From: Clostridium sp. CM027
Lineage (GTDB): Bacteria; Bacillota; Clostridia; Clostridiales; Clostridiaceae
Direction of reading: 5' to 3'
Length of the DNA stretch: 64,000 nt
NCBI RefSeq assembly: GCF_024730565.1
Contig: NZ_CP077725.1
Coordinates: forward strand, 1,674,001-1,738,000
The notes under the pieces are model-generated. The model ran no database searches and had not been told where the DNA came from. It saw only the letters and a list, made by a program, of their open reading frames with translations. This document shows positions 37,502-46,404 of the stretch, piece by piece. Made by a program: the position numbers and the translations under genes. Position 1 is the first letter of the stretch, and each line of letters begins with the position of its first letter.

Positions 37502-38305
37502 TTATTCAAGCCACCAAGTGTCTTTTGGAGAAACTGGTGAATGTCTTTTGTGTTTAGAAACTGTATATAATTTTAATATTTTCTCCTCGTATTCTTCTGA
37601 GATGTCTTTACCCCTTAAATACATACAAACCTGATGATTTAGTTCTGTTACTTCTTTTTGATTGGATCTATTGTCCCATACACCACTTGTAGAAATTTTA
37701 TTAATTATAGATTTAGGCGCATTAAATATTTTTGCCATTTCGTAAACTATGCTTTTTGTTATTCCCTCAAGTGGTTGTATATCTGCTGCATCGTCACCAT
37801 GTTTCGTCACCATTCCTAGAGTTAGCTCGGCTACATTCGTGTAGCCAGCAACTAGAACATCATAAACTTCAGCTACTCTATATAACACGGTCATTCTCAC
37901 TCTAGAATTTGTATTCCCTATATCTACTTTTGAAGGAGGTAACCCACGAAGAAGCTCAATGGATTCAATTACGGGACCCATTACATCATAGGTTTGAAAT
38001 ACATCTGGCTTTATAATGTCTCTTGCAAGTTCTACATCTGCCATGTCTGATTTAATCCCAAATGGGAGAGATAGATTGATTAGATATATTCCTGATTTTT
38101 TTATAAGCATACTTGTAACAAAGCTATCTACTCCACCTGTAAGATGACAAACATAACCTTTTTTTCCGGTATGCATAGCATACTTTTTTAAGAAAGTACA
38201 AATTTCTTCTATCATTCTATATGCATACTTTTCATCTGACTCATTTTCAAGAGGACAAGGTATACCAAACTCATTCCTTATTTCTTGTTGTTTAATTTTA
38301 TCCAT
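37502..38305 (-). CDS. nadE: NAD(+) synthase (ammonia-dependent type), divergent
   Basis: A 267-residue adenine-nucleotide alpha hydrolase that would amidate deamido-NAD to NAD using ATP. Family marks: P-loop HLTGGVDSF, LPFGIKSDMADV, GNTNSRVRMTVLY, LVAGYTNVAELTLG, VTKHGDDAADIQPL and the closing KHKRHSPVSP...WWLE. It has no glutaminase domain, so ammonia or another protein would supply nitrogen. Several normally fixed residues differ: the P-loop Ser is Thr (TGG for SGG), and the TKYGDGG segment reads TKHGDDA. This may be a diverged NadE or a paralogue with altered substrate. It has its own unit between convergent and downstream rnf genes. Confidence 0.8.
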   Translation of the reverse strand: MDKIKQQEIRNEFGIPCPLENESDEKYAYRMIEEICTFLKKYAMHTGKKGYVCHLTGGVDSFVTSMLIKKSGIYLINLSLPFGIKSDMADVELARDIIKPDVFQTYDVMGPVIESIELLRGLPPSKVDIGNTNSRVRMTVLYRVAEVYDVLVAGYTNVAELTLGMVTKHGDDAADIQPLEGITKSIVYEMAKIFNAPKSIINKISTSGVWDNRSNQKEVTELNHQVCMYLRGKDISEEYEEKILKLYTVSKHKRHSPVSPKDTWWLE

Positions 38306-38435
38306 ATCTAGCCTCCTTAAACTTGTTTATATGTTTATTGTATCACATATAATCCCATATTAACCACAAATTATTAAAATGAAAGATTAAAATTAATATC
38401 CGTCCTTATTGATAAATCAGAAAAAACATCCCATT

Positions 38436-39311
38436 TTAATCAGAGAGAGTTTTATTTTCAGATAATTTAGCTGCTATTCTTGTCTGCGATATACTTTCTA
38501 TAGACTTTTTAATTGCACCCGTTGGGCATTTATATAAGCAAGTAGATTCATTACATATTGAAACACATACATCACAATCTACTACAGCTAGATTGTTCTC
38601 AATTTTTATTGCACCATATGGACAATTCTTAACACAAATTCCACATCCAATGCAGCCTACTTTGCAAAGTTTACGTGTCACAACACCTTTGTCGTTTGAA
38701 TTACAATTCAAAGATACATTAATTCCATTTGGAACTAATTCAATAACTTTTTTAGGACAAACTATTTTACATTTTCCACAACCCGTACACTTTTTATTGT
38801 TAATAATTGGTATGCCTTCTTTGCTCATTGTCATTGCATCAAAAGGACAATTTTTAACACATGTTCCAAAACCGAGGCAACCATATTTACATCCCTTTGG
38901 TCCTCCCTGTAGCACTGATGCTGCAACACAATCTTGAACACCTTGATACTTATAATCCTTAATAGCTTTACTTACTGTACCAGCACATTTTACAAAAGCC
39001 ACTTTTGGCTCCATTTCTGCTGCCACTTTACCAGTTAGATTTGCTACCATTTTTGCAACAGGTGCTTTCCCTGGAATGCAAAGATTTGGTGCTACATCTG
39101 GGTTTATAACCACAGCTTCTGCATACGCCATACAACCAGCATATCCACAGGCTCCACACTGACCTTTTGGTAATATATCTTCAACAATATGAATCAATGG
39201 ATTTACTTCAATGGCAAATTTTTTATTTGCAACCGCCAAAATTAAACCAAACACTAGCCCAACTGATGTCATTACAACTAAAACTGCAATCGCTATACTT
39301 ATATTACTCAT
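38436..39311 (-). CDS. rnfB: Rnf complex subunit B, polyferredoxin
   Basis: A 291-residue protein with one membrane helix (about 5-28), the N-terminal cluster motif C52-x2-C55-x4-C60 with C78, and in the C-terminal part repeated 4Fe-4S motifs: CKYGCLGFGTC (141-151), CTGCGKCKIVC (175-185), CIGCGICVKNC (220-230) and CDVCVSICNESTC (246-258). Clostridial RnfB proteins carry more clusters than their proteobacterial relatives. It accepts electrons from reduced ferredoxin and passes them into the membrane complex. It is the last gene of rnfCDGEAB. Confidence 0.95.
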   Translation of the reverse strand: MSNISIAIAVLVVMTSVGLVFGLILAVANKKFAIEVNPLIHIVEDILPKGQCGACGYAGCMAYAEAVVINPDVAPNLCIPGKAPVAKMVANLTGKVAAEMEPKVAFVKCAGTVSKAIKDYKYQGVQDCVAASVLQGGPKGCKYGCLGFGTCVKNCPFDAMTMSKEGIPIINNKKCTGCGKCKIVCPKKVIELVPNGINVSLNCNSNDKGVVTRKLCKVGCIGCGICVKNCPYGAIKIENNLAVVDCDVCVSICNESTCLYKCPTGAIKKSIESISQTRIAAKLSENKTLSD

Positions 39312-39331
39312 ATTAATTTCTCAGCTCCTTT

Positions 39332-39913
39332 CTATGCTGCTATAATCCCAGAAAACCCCATGAAAGCTAATGCTAACATGCCCGCTAAAATAAACGCAAT
39401 GCCGAGCCCCTCTAATGGTTTAGGGACATCTGCTAATCTTAGTTTTTCTCTTAAACTTGCCATAAGTATAATTGCCAAAGCAAACCCCAAACCAGATCCA
39501 ACGGCAGATATTGCACTTTTTACAAATGAAAAATTTGATTCTACATTTAAAAGTGGTACGCCAAGTACAACACAATTTGTAGCAATTAGTAATAAATATA
39601 TTCCCCACATATTATATAAGGTAGGTGCATATTTTTTAATAATCATTTCTAAAAGCTGCACAAAGCTAGCAATTAAAAGCACAAACACCGCCGTTGTTAA
39701 AAATGTTAAATGAAATGGAGCCAATATAAAATGGAATACCAACCATGCTAGCATGGAACTCAGAGTCATAACAGAAGTTACAGCCATTCCCATACCAATA
39801 GAGGCTTTTAAGCTCTTAGAAACCCCAAAAAAAATACAAAGCCCTAAAAACCTTGTTAAAACGAAGTTATTTACGACTACCACACTTACAAACAGAGTTA
39901 GATACTCACCCAT
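39332..39913 (-). CDS. rnfA: Rnf complex subunit A, membrane protein
   Basis: A 193-residue protein with six hydrophobic helices and the family start VVVNNFVLTRFLGLCIFFGVSKS, in which the Cys in FLGLC corresponds to the ligand of the intramembrane Fe-S cluster held between RnfA and RnfE. ATNCVVLGVPL carries the second such Cys. It forms the central electron path and ion-translocating core with RnfE. Its start overlaps the rnfE stop by one base (TAATG). Confidence 0.95.
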   Translation of the reverse strand: MGEYLTLFVSVVVVNNFVLTRFLGLCIFFGVSKSLKASIGMGMAVTSVMTLSSMLAWLVFHFILAPFHLTFLTTAVFVLLIASFVQLLEMIIKKYAPTLYNMWGIYLLLIATNCVVLGVPLLNVESNFSFVKSAISAVGSGLGFALAIILMASLREKLRLADVPKPLEGLGIAFILAGMLALAFMGFSGIIAA

Positions 39914-40536
39914 TATGCTTCGCCTCTCTCAATTTTATTTTTTTCCATATGTTCAGTCAGCATCTTAAACCCGGCTACCATATAGCCAATGAGTATAAAT
40001 GCACCTGGCGGTAAAATCATGATAAGTGCAGGATTATACCAAGAACCAAAAATTTTTATCCCAAATATAGCTCCTGTACCAAAAAGTTCACGTATCATCC
40101 CGATAGATAAAAGTGCAAGTGCAAAACCACATCCCATTCCTAGTCCATCAAAAAAGGATGGAATCACTGAATTTTTTGAAGCAAAAACTTCCGCTCTAGC
40201 TAAAATAATTGCAAAAACAACAATCAATGCTAAATATATTCCTAATGCCTTATAAAGCACTGGCGCATATGCTTGTAATACCAACTGTACTACCGTAACA
40301 ATGGTTGCTATGGATGTAATATACACCGGTACACGGACCTTAGGATTCACTACTTTTCTACTAATAGATACAATAGTATTATTTGCAGTAATAACGAAGA
40401 TAACTGCTAAACCCATAGTTAGAGAATTTATCGAGTTATTCGTTACCGCTAAAGCAGGACAAAGACTAAGTGCAAGAACAAAAATTGGATTTTCTTCAAT
40501 AATCCCTTTTTTAAATATATTCCATAACTCTCTCAT
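39913..40536 (-). CDS. rnfE: Rnf complex subunit E, membrane protein
   Basis: A 207-residue protein homologous in plan to RnfA but with inverted topology: ENPIFVLALSLCPALAVTNN near the N-terminus (Cys of the shared cluster), six helices, and FFDGLGMGCGFALALLSIGMIRE with a further Cys. With RnfA it makes the pseudo-symmetric core. It is two bases from rnfG and overlaps rnfA by one base. Confidence 0.95.
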   Translation of the reverse strand: MRELWNIFKKGIIEENPIFVLALSLCPALAVTNNSINSLTMGLAVIFVITANNTIVSISRKVVNPKVRVPVYITSIATIVTVVQLVLQAYAPVLYKALGIYLALIVVFAIILARAEVFASKNSVIPSFFDGLGMGCGFALALLSIGMIRELFGTGAIFGIKIFGSWYNPALIMILPPGAFILIGYMVAGFKMLTEHMEKNKIERGEA

Positions 40537-40537
40537 A

Positions 40538-41110
40538 TTATTTCCCCCCTACAAACTGTGTAACCTGTTCCACAGCTTCTTTGATACCTTTCGTTACCGC
40601 TTTTGAAGAAATGGTAGCCCCAGTCATAGCTTGAATATTATTTTCTTTTGATTTATCTTTTACGACTTCTAAATCTTTGGTTTTTTTACCTTTAAATTGA
40701 CATCTAAAAGGTTCTTTACCTGCATTTTCTCCAAGTCCGGGCGTTTCATTACTCTCTAATATAGCAAATTCAATAATTTTACCTTGTGGCGACACAGATA
40801 CAATCATTTTTATTGCTCCCCCATATCCTTTACTCTCTGCTGGAACTATATATGCAATTACTTTCCCATTCTTTTCTGCAATAAACCATTCTTTCTTCCC
40901 CTTCACTGGCTCAAACTTTTCTGCATCCACCACCAATGACTTCATTGCATTAGTCTTCATCATAGCCGCTTTTTCTGCTGCAACTGGTGCTGTAAAAAAA
41001 TAGGTTGAAGCAATAATTGCGCCTGATATGAAACAAGCAACTGTTAAATTCATAGCAATTTGAAAAATACTATACTCTTTATTATGCAAAACATTATTGT
41101 CATCTGACAT
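40538..41110 (-). CDS. rnfG: Rnf complex subunit G, covalent-FMN protein
   Basis: A 190-residue protein with one N-terminal membrane helix (about 17-37) and an extracytoplasmic FMN-binding domain. The covalent FMN site is the Thr of the motif MTGATISS near the C-terminus; GETPGLGEN is the second conserved stretch. It takes part in electron passage on the outer face of the membrane toward the RnfE/A core and RnfD. Confidence 0.95.
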   Translation of the reverse strand: MSDDNNVLHNKEYSIFQIAMNLTVACFISGAIIASTYFFTAPVAAEKAAMMKTNAMKSLVVDAEKFEPVKGKKEWFIAEKNGKVIAYIVPAESKGYGGAIKMIVSVSPQGKIIEFAILESNETPGLGENAGKEPFRCQFKGKKTKDLEVVKDKSKENNIQAMTGATISSKAVTKGIKEAVEQVTQFVGGK

Positions 41111-41116
41111 TTTCCG

Positions 41117-42109
41117 CTACCTCCTTGCTCCAAATTTAACCGGCTTTATCACGCGATCTATAAGCGGTGTAACTGAATTCATTAACAAAATGGAATAACA
41201 AACCCCTTCTGGATATCCACCCTTTAACCGAATTAGAACAGTAAGCGCCCCAGCACCCATAGCAAAGATCACCTGCCCCTTCTTTGTAATAGGAATAGTA
41301 ACCATATCTGTAGCCATAAAGAATGCTCCTATAACAAGGCCTCCAGCCATAATATGGAATAGCGGATCTCCGCTAAATAAACCTGTCGGTCCAAATATCC
41401 AAGTTAAAATACCTACAGTTCCAATCATAAATACAGGAACTTCCCAATTTACATATCCTTTATAAATTAAATATATGCCTCCAATCACTAGTAAAACTGT
41501 AGATGTCTCACCAATACTTCCACTGCGAGCACCAATGAACATAGCTTTATACATTTGAGGTGCACTTCCAAATGTATCAATGAGTTTTCCATATCCTTGT
41601 TGTTTTAAAATATTTAAAGGCGTTGCAGTAGTTACTACATCTACACTTGTACTCATTCTTGTCCAAGTTGTCATTGCAATAGGCCATGATACCATAAGAG
41701 CTGCCCTACCAATATGAGCTGGGTTAAAAATATTATACCCAAGACCACCCATAGAATGTTTTGCTATTACAATAGCAATAAATGAACCAACTATCGCCAT
41801 ATAAGGTGGAATCGTCGGTGGCAAACACATTGCAAGCAATAGTCCTGTTAGGAATGCACTTCCGTCAGTTATAGTTATTTTCTTTTTTCTAATTTTTTGC
41901 ATTAGGCACTCGAATCCAACTGCTGACAGACTTCCCATAAGAAGTATAATTAAAGCAGGAATCCCAAAGTGATAAATCCCAAAAATTGCAGCTGGCGACA
42001 AAGCCAAATTCACAGTCCACATAATTTTAGAAATAGATGCTTCTGAACGTATATGTGGAGATGTTGAAATGGTAAAGAGATTATCTTGTAATTTTATTTC
42101 ACTATTCAT
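41117..42109 (-). CDS. rnfD: Rnf complex subunit D, membrane flavoprotein
   Basis: A 330-residue membrane protein with about ten helices. The covalent FMN attachment site is the Thr in SVDVVTTATPL (about 170-180). Conserved GLGYNIFNPAHIGRAALMVSWP is present. It belongs to the NqrB/RnfD family, which is thought to be the ion-pumping subunit (Na+ or H+). Its start overlaps the rnfC stop (ATGA). Confidence 0.95.
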   Translation of the reverse strand: MNSEIKLQDNLFTISTSPHIRSEASISKIMWTVNLALSPAAIFGIYHFGIPALIILLMGSLSAVGFECLMQKIRKKKITITDGSAFLTGLLLAMCLPPTIPPYMAIVGSFIAIVIAKHSMGGLGYNIFNPAHIGRAALMVSWPIAMTTWTRMSTSVDVVTTATPLNILKQQGYGKLIDTFGSAPQMYKAMFIGARSGSIGETSTVLLVIGGIYLIYKGYVNWEVPVFMIGTVGILTWIFGPTGLFSGDPLFHIMAGGLVIGAFFMATDMVTIPITKKGQVIFAMGAGALTVLIRLKGGYPEGVCYSILLMNSVTPLIDRVIKPVKFGARR

Positions 42110-43443
42110 TTAGCTAACATCTCCTTTTTTTTTGCAGCATCCGCTGTATTTTGCATTTTACAATATCTAATGTATTGTACTATGTTCCGCTTAGCGGGAC
42201 ATACATAAACACAACTTCCACATTCTGCACAATCAAAAAGATTTTGTTCAAGCTTTGCTTCTTCATACATGTTTTTTTCTCCCAATATACTTAGCATACT
42301 TGGATTAAGTCCACAAGGACAAATGCTTACACATTTCCCACAACGAATACAAGGAGATTGCTTTCCATTATTAATATCTTTTTTATTTAAACATAAAATT
42401 CCAGAAACGCCTTTAACAATAGAAACATTTAAATTTGATTGAGCAAATCCCATCATGGGACCACCCATAATAATTTTAGCTGGTGCCTCTACAAATCCAC
42501 CACAATTTTCAATAGCATCTTTAAAACTTGTTCCAATTCTAAGCAAAAGATTTTTAGGTTCATTTACAGCACTTCCACTTACAGTTACTACTCTTTGTAT
42601 CAAAGGAATTCCTTTTACCACAGCATCATATATTGCAATAACTGTTCCTACATTTTGAACAACGACTCCTACATCCATTGGCAAACTACCGGATGGAACC
42701 TCACGATCCACTAACACTTTAATAAGCATCTTTTCCGCACCTTGTGGATATTTAGTAGGAATTGCCTTAACTTCTACTGTGGTTCCTGCAAAAGCTTTTT
42801 GCATAGCACTAATTGCATCTGGCTTGTTATCCTCTATTCCCACATATGCTTTTTGAACACCGAGGACCTTCATTACTATTTTTACACCAGTAAGAATTTG
42901 CTGGGAATACTCTAGCATCATTCTGTGATCTGCGGTTAAAAACGGTTCACATTCGGCCGCATTTAAAATAAAAGTATCAATTTTCTTTTCTTTTGGTGGC
43001 GATAATTTTACATGAGTTGGAAAAGTTGCCCCTCCCATTCCAACGATACCAGCTTCTTTAATAATATCTTTTATTTCATTATCATTTAACTTCTCCCAAT
43101 CTCTTTCAAATGGAATTCCTTCTATCCATTCATCGAAGCCATCATTTTCAATTACAATAGAAAGACACTTTCCAAATACCGGATGAGGGTATTCTGCCAC
43201 ATCTATAACAATACCGGATATTGATGCATGCACAGGGCTAGAGACAAAAACTGTGTTATTCGCTATAACCTGTCCTTTTTTTACAAAATCACCCTTAACT
43301 ACAATAGGTGAACACGGCGCACCGATATGCTGCCTCACAGGAATAACAACCTTACTTGGCATTAGTGCTATTTCTATAGTCTTATCCGCGGTATAATTTT
43401 TATTATCATTTGGATGTATTCCTCCACGAAAACTTTTTATCAC
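42106..43443 (-). CDS. rnfC: Rnf complex subunit C, NADH-side subunit
   Basis: A 445-residue soluble subunit: an N-terminal barrel-sandwich (VVIPVRQHIGAPCSPIV), the NADH/FMN-binding Rossmann part (EAGIVGMGGATFPTHVKL, NAAECEPFLTADH), a SLBB segment, and two 4Fe-4S motifs CIRCGKCVSICPCG and CAECGSCVYVCPAKR. It is where NAD+ is reduced. The start is GTG with a GAGGGGTGG site. It is the first structural gene of the rnf operon. Confidence 0.95.
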   Translation of the reverse strand: MIKSFRGGIHPNDNKNYTADKTIEIALMPSKVVIPVRQHIGAPCSPIVVKGDFVKKGQVIANNTVFVSSPVHASISGIVIDVAEYPHPVFGKCLSIVIENDGFDEWIEGIPFERDWEKLNDNEIKDIIKEAGIVGMGGATFPTHVKLSPPKEKKIDTFILNAAECEPFLTADHRMMLEYSQQILTGVKIVMKVLGVQKAYVGIEDNKPDAISAMQKAFAGTTVEVKAIPTKYPQGAEKMLIKVLVDREVPSGSLPMDVGVVVQNVGTVIAIYDAVVKGIPLIQRVVTVSGSAVNEPKNLLLRIGTSFKDAIENCGGFVEAPAKIIMGGPMMGFAQSNLNVSIVKGVSGILCLNKKDINNGKQSPCIRCGKCVSICPCGLNPSMLSILGEKNMYEEAKLEQNLFDCAECGSCVYVCPAKRNIVQYIRYCKMQNTADAAKKKEMLAK

Positions 43444-43515
43444 TTTCCCACCCCTCTTTTAGCATATTTTAAAATATATTGAATTATATAGATATCTTTA
43501 AATCAAAAAACTATT

Positions 43516-43935
43516 TTAAGATAGAATTCGAGTAATAACAAGTTGCATTTCGTCATTATTATGAGCAAATTCATCAAAAATTTTTATATTCAGTATGGAC
43601 AATATAAATGTTAGTATTCCGCCTCCTATTTGAAAACCCCGCACAGAATAACCAATTTTTTTTGCTATTACTTGTCCAGCGATAACCCCCACTACAATAG
43701 CAATAAGAGGCACTATATATACAACAAAAGCTGCCATTAACATATTTGTTTCTTTCGTTTCAAAAGCAATTCGTTGTCCAGCCTTAGCCCCAATAAAATT
43801 TTGAGCCTGAATCACCAATGAACTATCACCTGGGCATGCACCACAATTTTTACATTCGTTATGCCTACCTACCTTGACTTTCGCCATGTTATCCTCAAAT
43901 ATTTCTATTATAATTCCTTCTTCCTCTTTTATCAC
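43516..43935 (-). CDS. rseC: SoxR-reducing/RseC-family protein heading the rnf operon
   Basis: A 139-residue membrane protein. The N-terminal beta domain has the Cys cluster ECKNCGACPGD (C-x2-C-x2-C) and SLVIQAQN; two hydrophobic helices (about 68-90 and 102-122) follow. RseC/RsxC-linked proteins accompany Rnf/Rsx complexes, and in acetogenic clostridia an rseC gene lies ahead of rnfC and has been described as needed for rnf expression. Here the order rseC-rnfCDGEAB matches that layout. The start is GTG with GGAGAGGAG upstream. The exact action of this copy is not shown by sequence. Confidence 0.88.
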   Translation of the reverse strand: MIKEEEGIIIEIFEDNMAKVKVGRHNECKNCGACPGDSSLVIQAQNFIGAKAGQRIAFETKETNMLMAAFVVYIVPLIAIVVGVIAGQVIAKKIGYSVRGFQIGGGILTFILSILNIKIFDEFAHNNDEMQLVITRILS

Positions 43936-44443
43936 CTTTACAGCTCCTCTCCTTGACTACAATATTAATTTTATTGTAAGGCTACGATAAAGTTTTTATA
44001 TATTCCACATGTAAAATTATACACCGCCTGTTAAATTATATATTAATTTCAATTTCTACAACTTAAGATAGTTTTTTTTAGAGTAAAAGTCAATGATAAT
44101 TAATTTTTTAACAAACAAATATATGATGATTTTCATTTTTTTTACTCGAAAACCATTATTTTGTAAATGTATACAAAACATTTTGTCCGCCTTTTATTTT
44201 CACAATTCCTACTTATTCGTACTAATGTTTTGAACAATCCCTAATCATATTACTGTGTTAAAGTATTAGCGTAAGCTTTTATATATTCTTTTTTCAGTAT
44301 TATTACAATTTTATTTAATAATATTTTTTTATTTTAACTCAATTTAATATTATTGTTAAATCGTGTTAAAATATTAACAATTTCTTCTTATGATACTAAA
44401 ACTAAAGGTAATCATGCGAAAGCATTGCTAATAAGGAACTAAA
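43936..44443. other. Intergenic region upstream of the rnf operon
   Basis: About 500 AT-rich bases must hold the rseC-rnf promoter. Two TATAAT hexamers on the minus strand (one about 90 bases, one about 115 bases before the rseC start) are candidate -10 elements, but neither has a convincing -35. The remainder up to the aminopeptidase terminator shows no open frame, riboswitch or repeat that I can support. Confidence 0.5.
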
Positions 44444-44467
44444 AAAGAGATGCATTTGCATCTCTTT
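44444..44467 (-). terminator. Terminator of the Xaa-Pro aminopeptidase gene
   Basis: A perfect stem AAAGAGATGC / GCATCTCTTT with a 4-base loop is followed on the minus strand by a T run. It lies 29 bases after the stop codon. Confidence 0.85.
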
Positions 44468-44495
44468 AACCCTTCTTAATTCATTAATCTTATAT

Positions 44496-46268
44496 TTATA
44501 TTGCTATTGTTGCACCCTTTAAATACTCTAGGTCCTCTCCTTGTAAATATGGAGAAAGTTTCTCAAATACGGTTCTATGATAATTATTTAGCCACGCCTT
44601 TTCGTCATATGTTAATAAAAGCGCATCTATAGCTTCTAAATCTATAGGGCAAAAGGTTAAAGTCTCAAACTTCATAAATTGTCCACCATATTGAGTTTTT
44701 TCATCTTCCTTAACAGTAACTAAGTTTTCTATTCTTATACCATGTTTTCCATCCTTATAAACCCCTGGTTCATTGGACACTATCATTCCTTTTTCAAGCT
44801 TAACAGTACTGGCAGCCATAGATATTCGATGTGGCCCCTCATGAACATTTAAAAAGAAACCTACTCCATGCCCTGTTCCATGTTTAAAATTCATACCTGC
44901 ATTCCAAAGTGGAATTCTAGCTATAATATCCAAGTTTGAACCAGTGGTTCCATATAAAAATCTCTGCATACTTAAATCAATCATTCCTCTTAAAACTAGA
45001 GTGAAATCTGTTTTCTCTTCTTCCGTTAATGGGCCTACTGCTAGGGTCCTTGTAATATCTGTTGTTCCATCTAAGTACTGAGCACCAGAATCTAATAAAT
45101 AAAGGCCTTCTTTCTTTATAGTAGCCTGATTTTTTTCTGTAGCAGTATAGTGAGGCATAGATGCATTTGCTCCGTAAGCTGAAATAGATGCGAAACTTAA
45201 ATCATAAAAATTTTCTCCTGCTTTTCTTATTTCGCAAATTTTATCTGATGCCTCTATTTCAGTAATATTACGCGTTTTTATAGTTTTTTTCATCCAGTTT
45301 ATAAATTTAACCATAGCCACGCCATCACGTACCATTGCCTTTCTAACATTTTGAATTTCAACATCATTTTTTATACCCTTAAATTTTGTAGTTATATCCA
45401 TAGCTTCTACCGTTTTAATCTTTATGGCACTATATATCCAAGTACTGTTTTTCGCTGGATCAAATAATATTGTTCCGGCTTTAATATTTTTTAGAAATTC
45501 CCCTATGCTATCGTATGGCATTATTTCTACATTGGCCTTTTCAAGCTCAGATCTAACTTTTGAATTAATCTTTATATCATCTATAAATAAATAACATTTT
45601 TCCTCTGAGATAACTGTATAAGCTATTGTTAAGGGATTACATTTTACATCTCTTCCTCTAATGTTTAATAGCCATGCTATATCATCGAGTCCTGATATAA
45701 CATAGTAATTTGCTCCCATATTCTTCATTTCCTGGACTACTTGCGCAAGTTTTGCTCCTCTTGACTTTCCTGCATACACTATATCGTGCAAAATCACCTC
45801 ACTGGAGGGTCTTGCTGGTCTATCCTTCCATATTTTATCTATTAAATCTTCATTAACTTCAAATGAAAATTTCTTACTTTCTAACGCTTTCTCTAACCCT
45901 CTAAAATACTCTACTGAAATAACCTTGCCATCAAAAGCAATCTTTGCTCCTTCGCTAAGAGATTCCTTCACAAATTCCTCAACAGTTGGAACATTACTCT
46001 CTCCCATTTTAAATAAAGTTACACCTGTACCTTGTAATTCACTTTCTGCTTGAATGAAATATCTTCCATCTGTCCAAAGATAAGCATCCGTAAGTGTTAT
46101 AATTGCAGTACCAGCAGAACCTGTAAATCCTGTTATAAACGTTCTAGCAGTATAATGTTCTGCTACATATTCACTTTGATGTGGATCTGAACTAGGTACT
46201 ATATATGCTTCTATGCCTCTTTCTCTCATACCATTTCTTAACTCTTCAATTCTTTCTTTTACATTCAT
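44496..46268 (-). CDS. Xaa-Pro aminopeptidase, M24B family
   Basis: A 590-residue cytoplasmic peptidase that removes an N-terminal residue before proline. Three parts: two creatinase-like N-terminal domains (VPSSDPHQSEYVAEHY, TDGRYFIQAE, then GRDVKCNPL) and a C-terminal pita-bread domain with the di-metal ligands in YLLDSGAQYLDGTTDITRT (two Asp), FKHGTGHGVGFFLNVHEGP (His), NEPGVY and GIRIENL (two Glu). This long three-domain form is the type found in many Firmicutes and in eukaryotic XPNPEP1. Two adjacent ATG codons (46271 and 46268) follow GGGGTGA; the second has better spacing. A cre site upstream suggests CcpA control. Confidence 0.92.
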   Translation of the reverse strand: MNVKERIEELRNGMRERGIEAYIVPSSDPHQSEYVAEHYTARTFITGFTGSAGTAIITLTDAYLWTDGRYFIQAESELQGTGVTLFKMGESNVPTVEEFVKESLSEGAKIAFDGKVISVEYFRGLEKALESKKFSFEVNEDLIDKIWKDRPARPSSEVILHDIVYAGKSRGAKLAQVVQEMKNMGANYYVISGLDDIAWLLNIRGRDVKCNPLTIAYTVISEEKCYLFIDDIKINSKVRSELEKANVEIMPYDSIGEFLKNIKAGTILFDPAKNSTWIYSAIKIKTVEAMDITTKFKGIKNDVEIQNVRKAMVRDGVAMVKFINWMKKTIKTRNITEIEASDKICEIRKAGENFYDLSFASISAYGANASMPHYTATEKNQATIKKEGLYLLDSGAQYLDGTTDITRTLAVGPLTEEEKTDFTLVLRGMIDLSMQRFLYGTTGSNLDIIARIPLWNAGMNFKHGTGHGVGFFLNVHEGPHRISMAASTVKLEKGMIVSNEPGVYKDGKHGIRIENLVTVKEDEKTQYGGQFMKFETLTFCPIDLEAIDALLLTYDEKAWLNNYHRTVFEKLSPYLQGEDLEYLKGATIAI

Positions 46269-46286
46269 CATATTCACCCCATTAAT

Positions 46287-46301
46287 TTGCAAGCGTTTAC
46301 T
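46287..46301. promoter_or_regulatory. Catabolite-responsive (cre) site upstream of the aminopeptidase gene
   Basis: TTGCAAGCGTTTACT matches all defined positions of the cre consensus WTGNAANCGNWNNCW. It lies 19-33 bases before the start codon. A TATAAT (46326-46331, minus strand) is the likely -10, so the cre would be about +18 to +32, a position typical of CcpA roadblock repression. Confidence 0.75.
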
Positions 46302-46404
46302 TACAATTTTTAAATTACTTGTTTAATTATACCATAAATAAGTTGGGATTATTAAAACAAAAACTGTAATTTTATATAATTTTTAAGTTTTGAACTATAA
46401 GTAC

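Noticed and set aside
38593-43200. Several plus-strand open frames opposite the rnf genes (for example 39360-39713, 39989-40255, 42439-42714)
   Set aside because: They are antisense shadows of well-supported rnf genes, lack ribosome sites and match no family.
43936-44443. Small RNA or riboswitch upstream of rnf
   Set aside because: No conserved aptamer-like helices and no terminator/antiterminator pair could be identified by eye.
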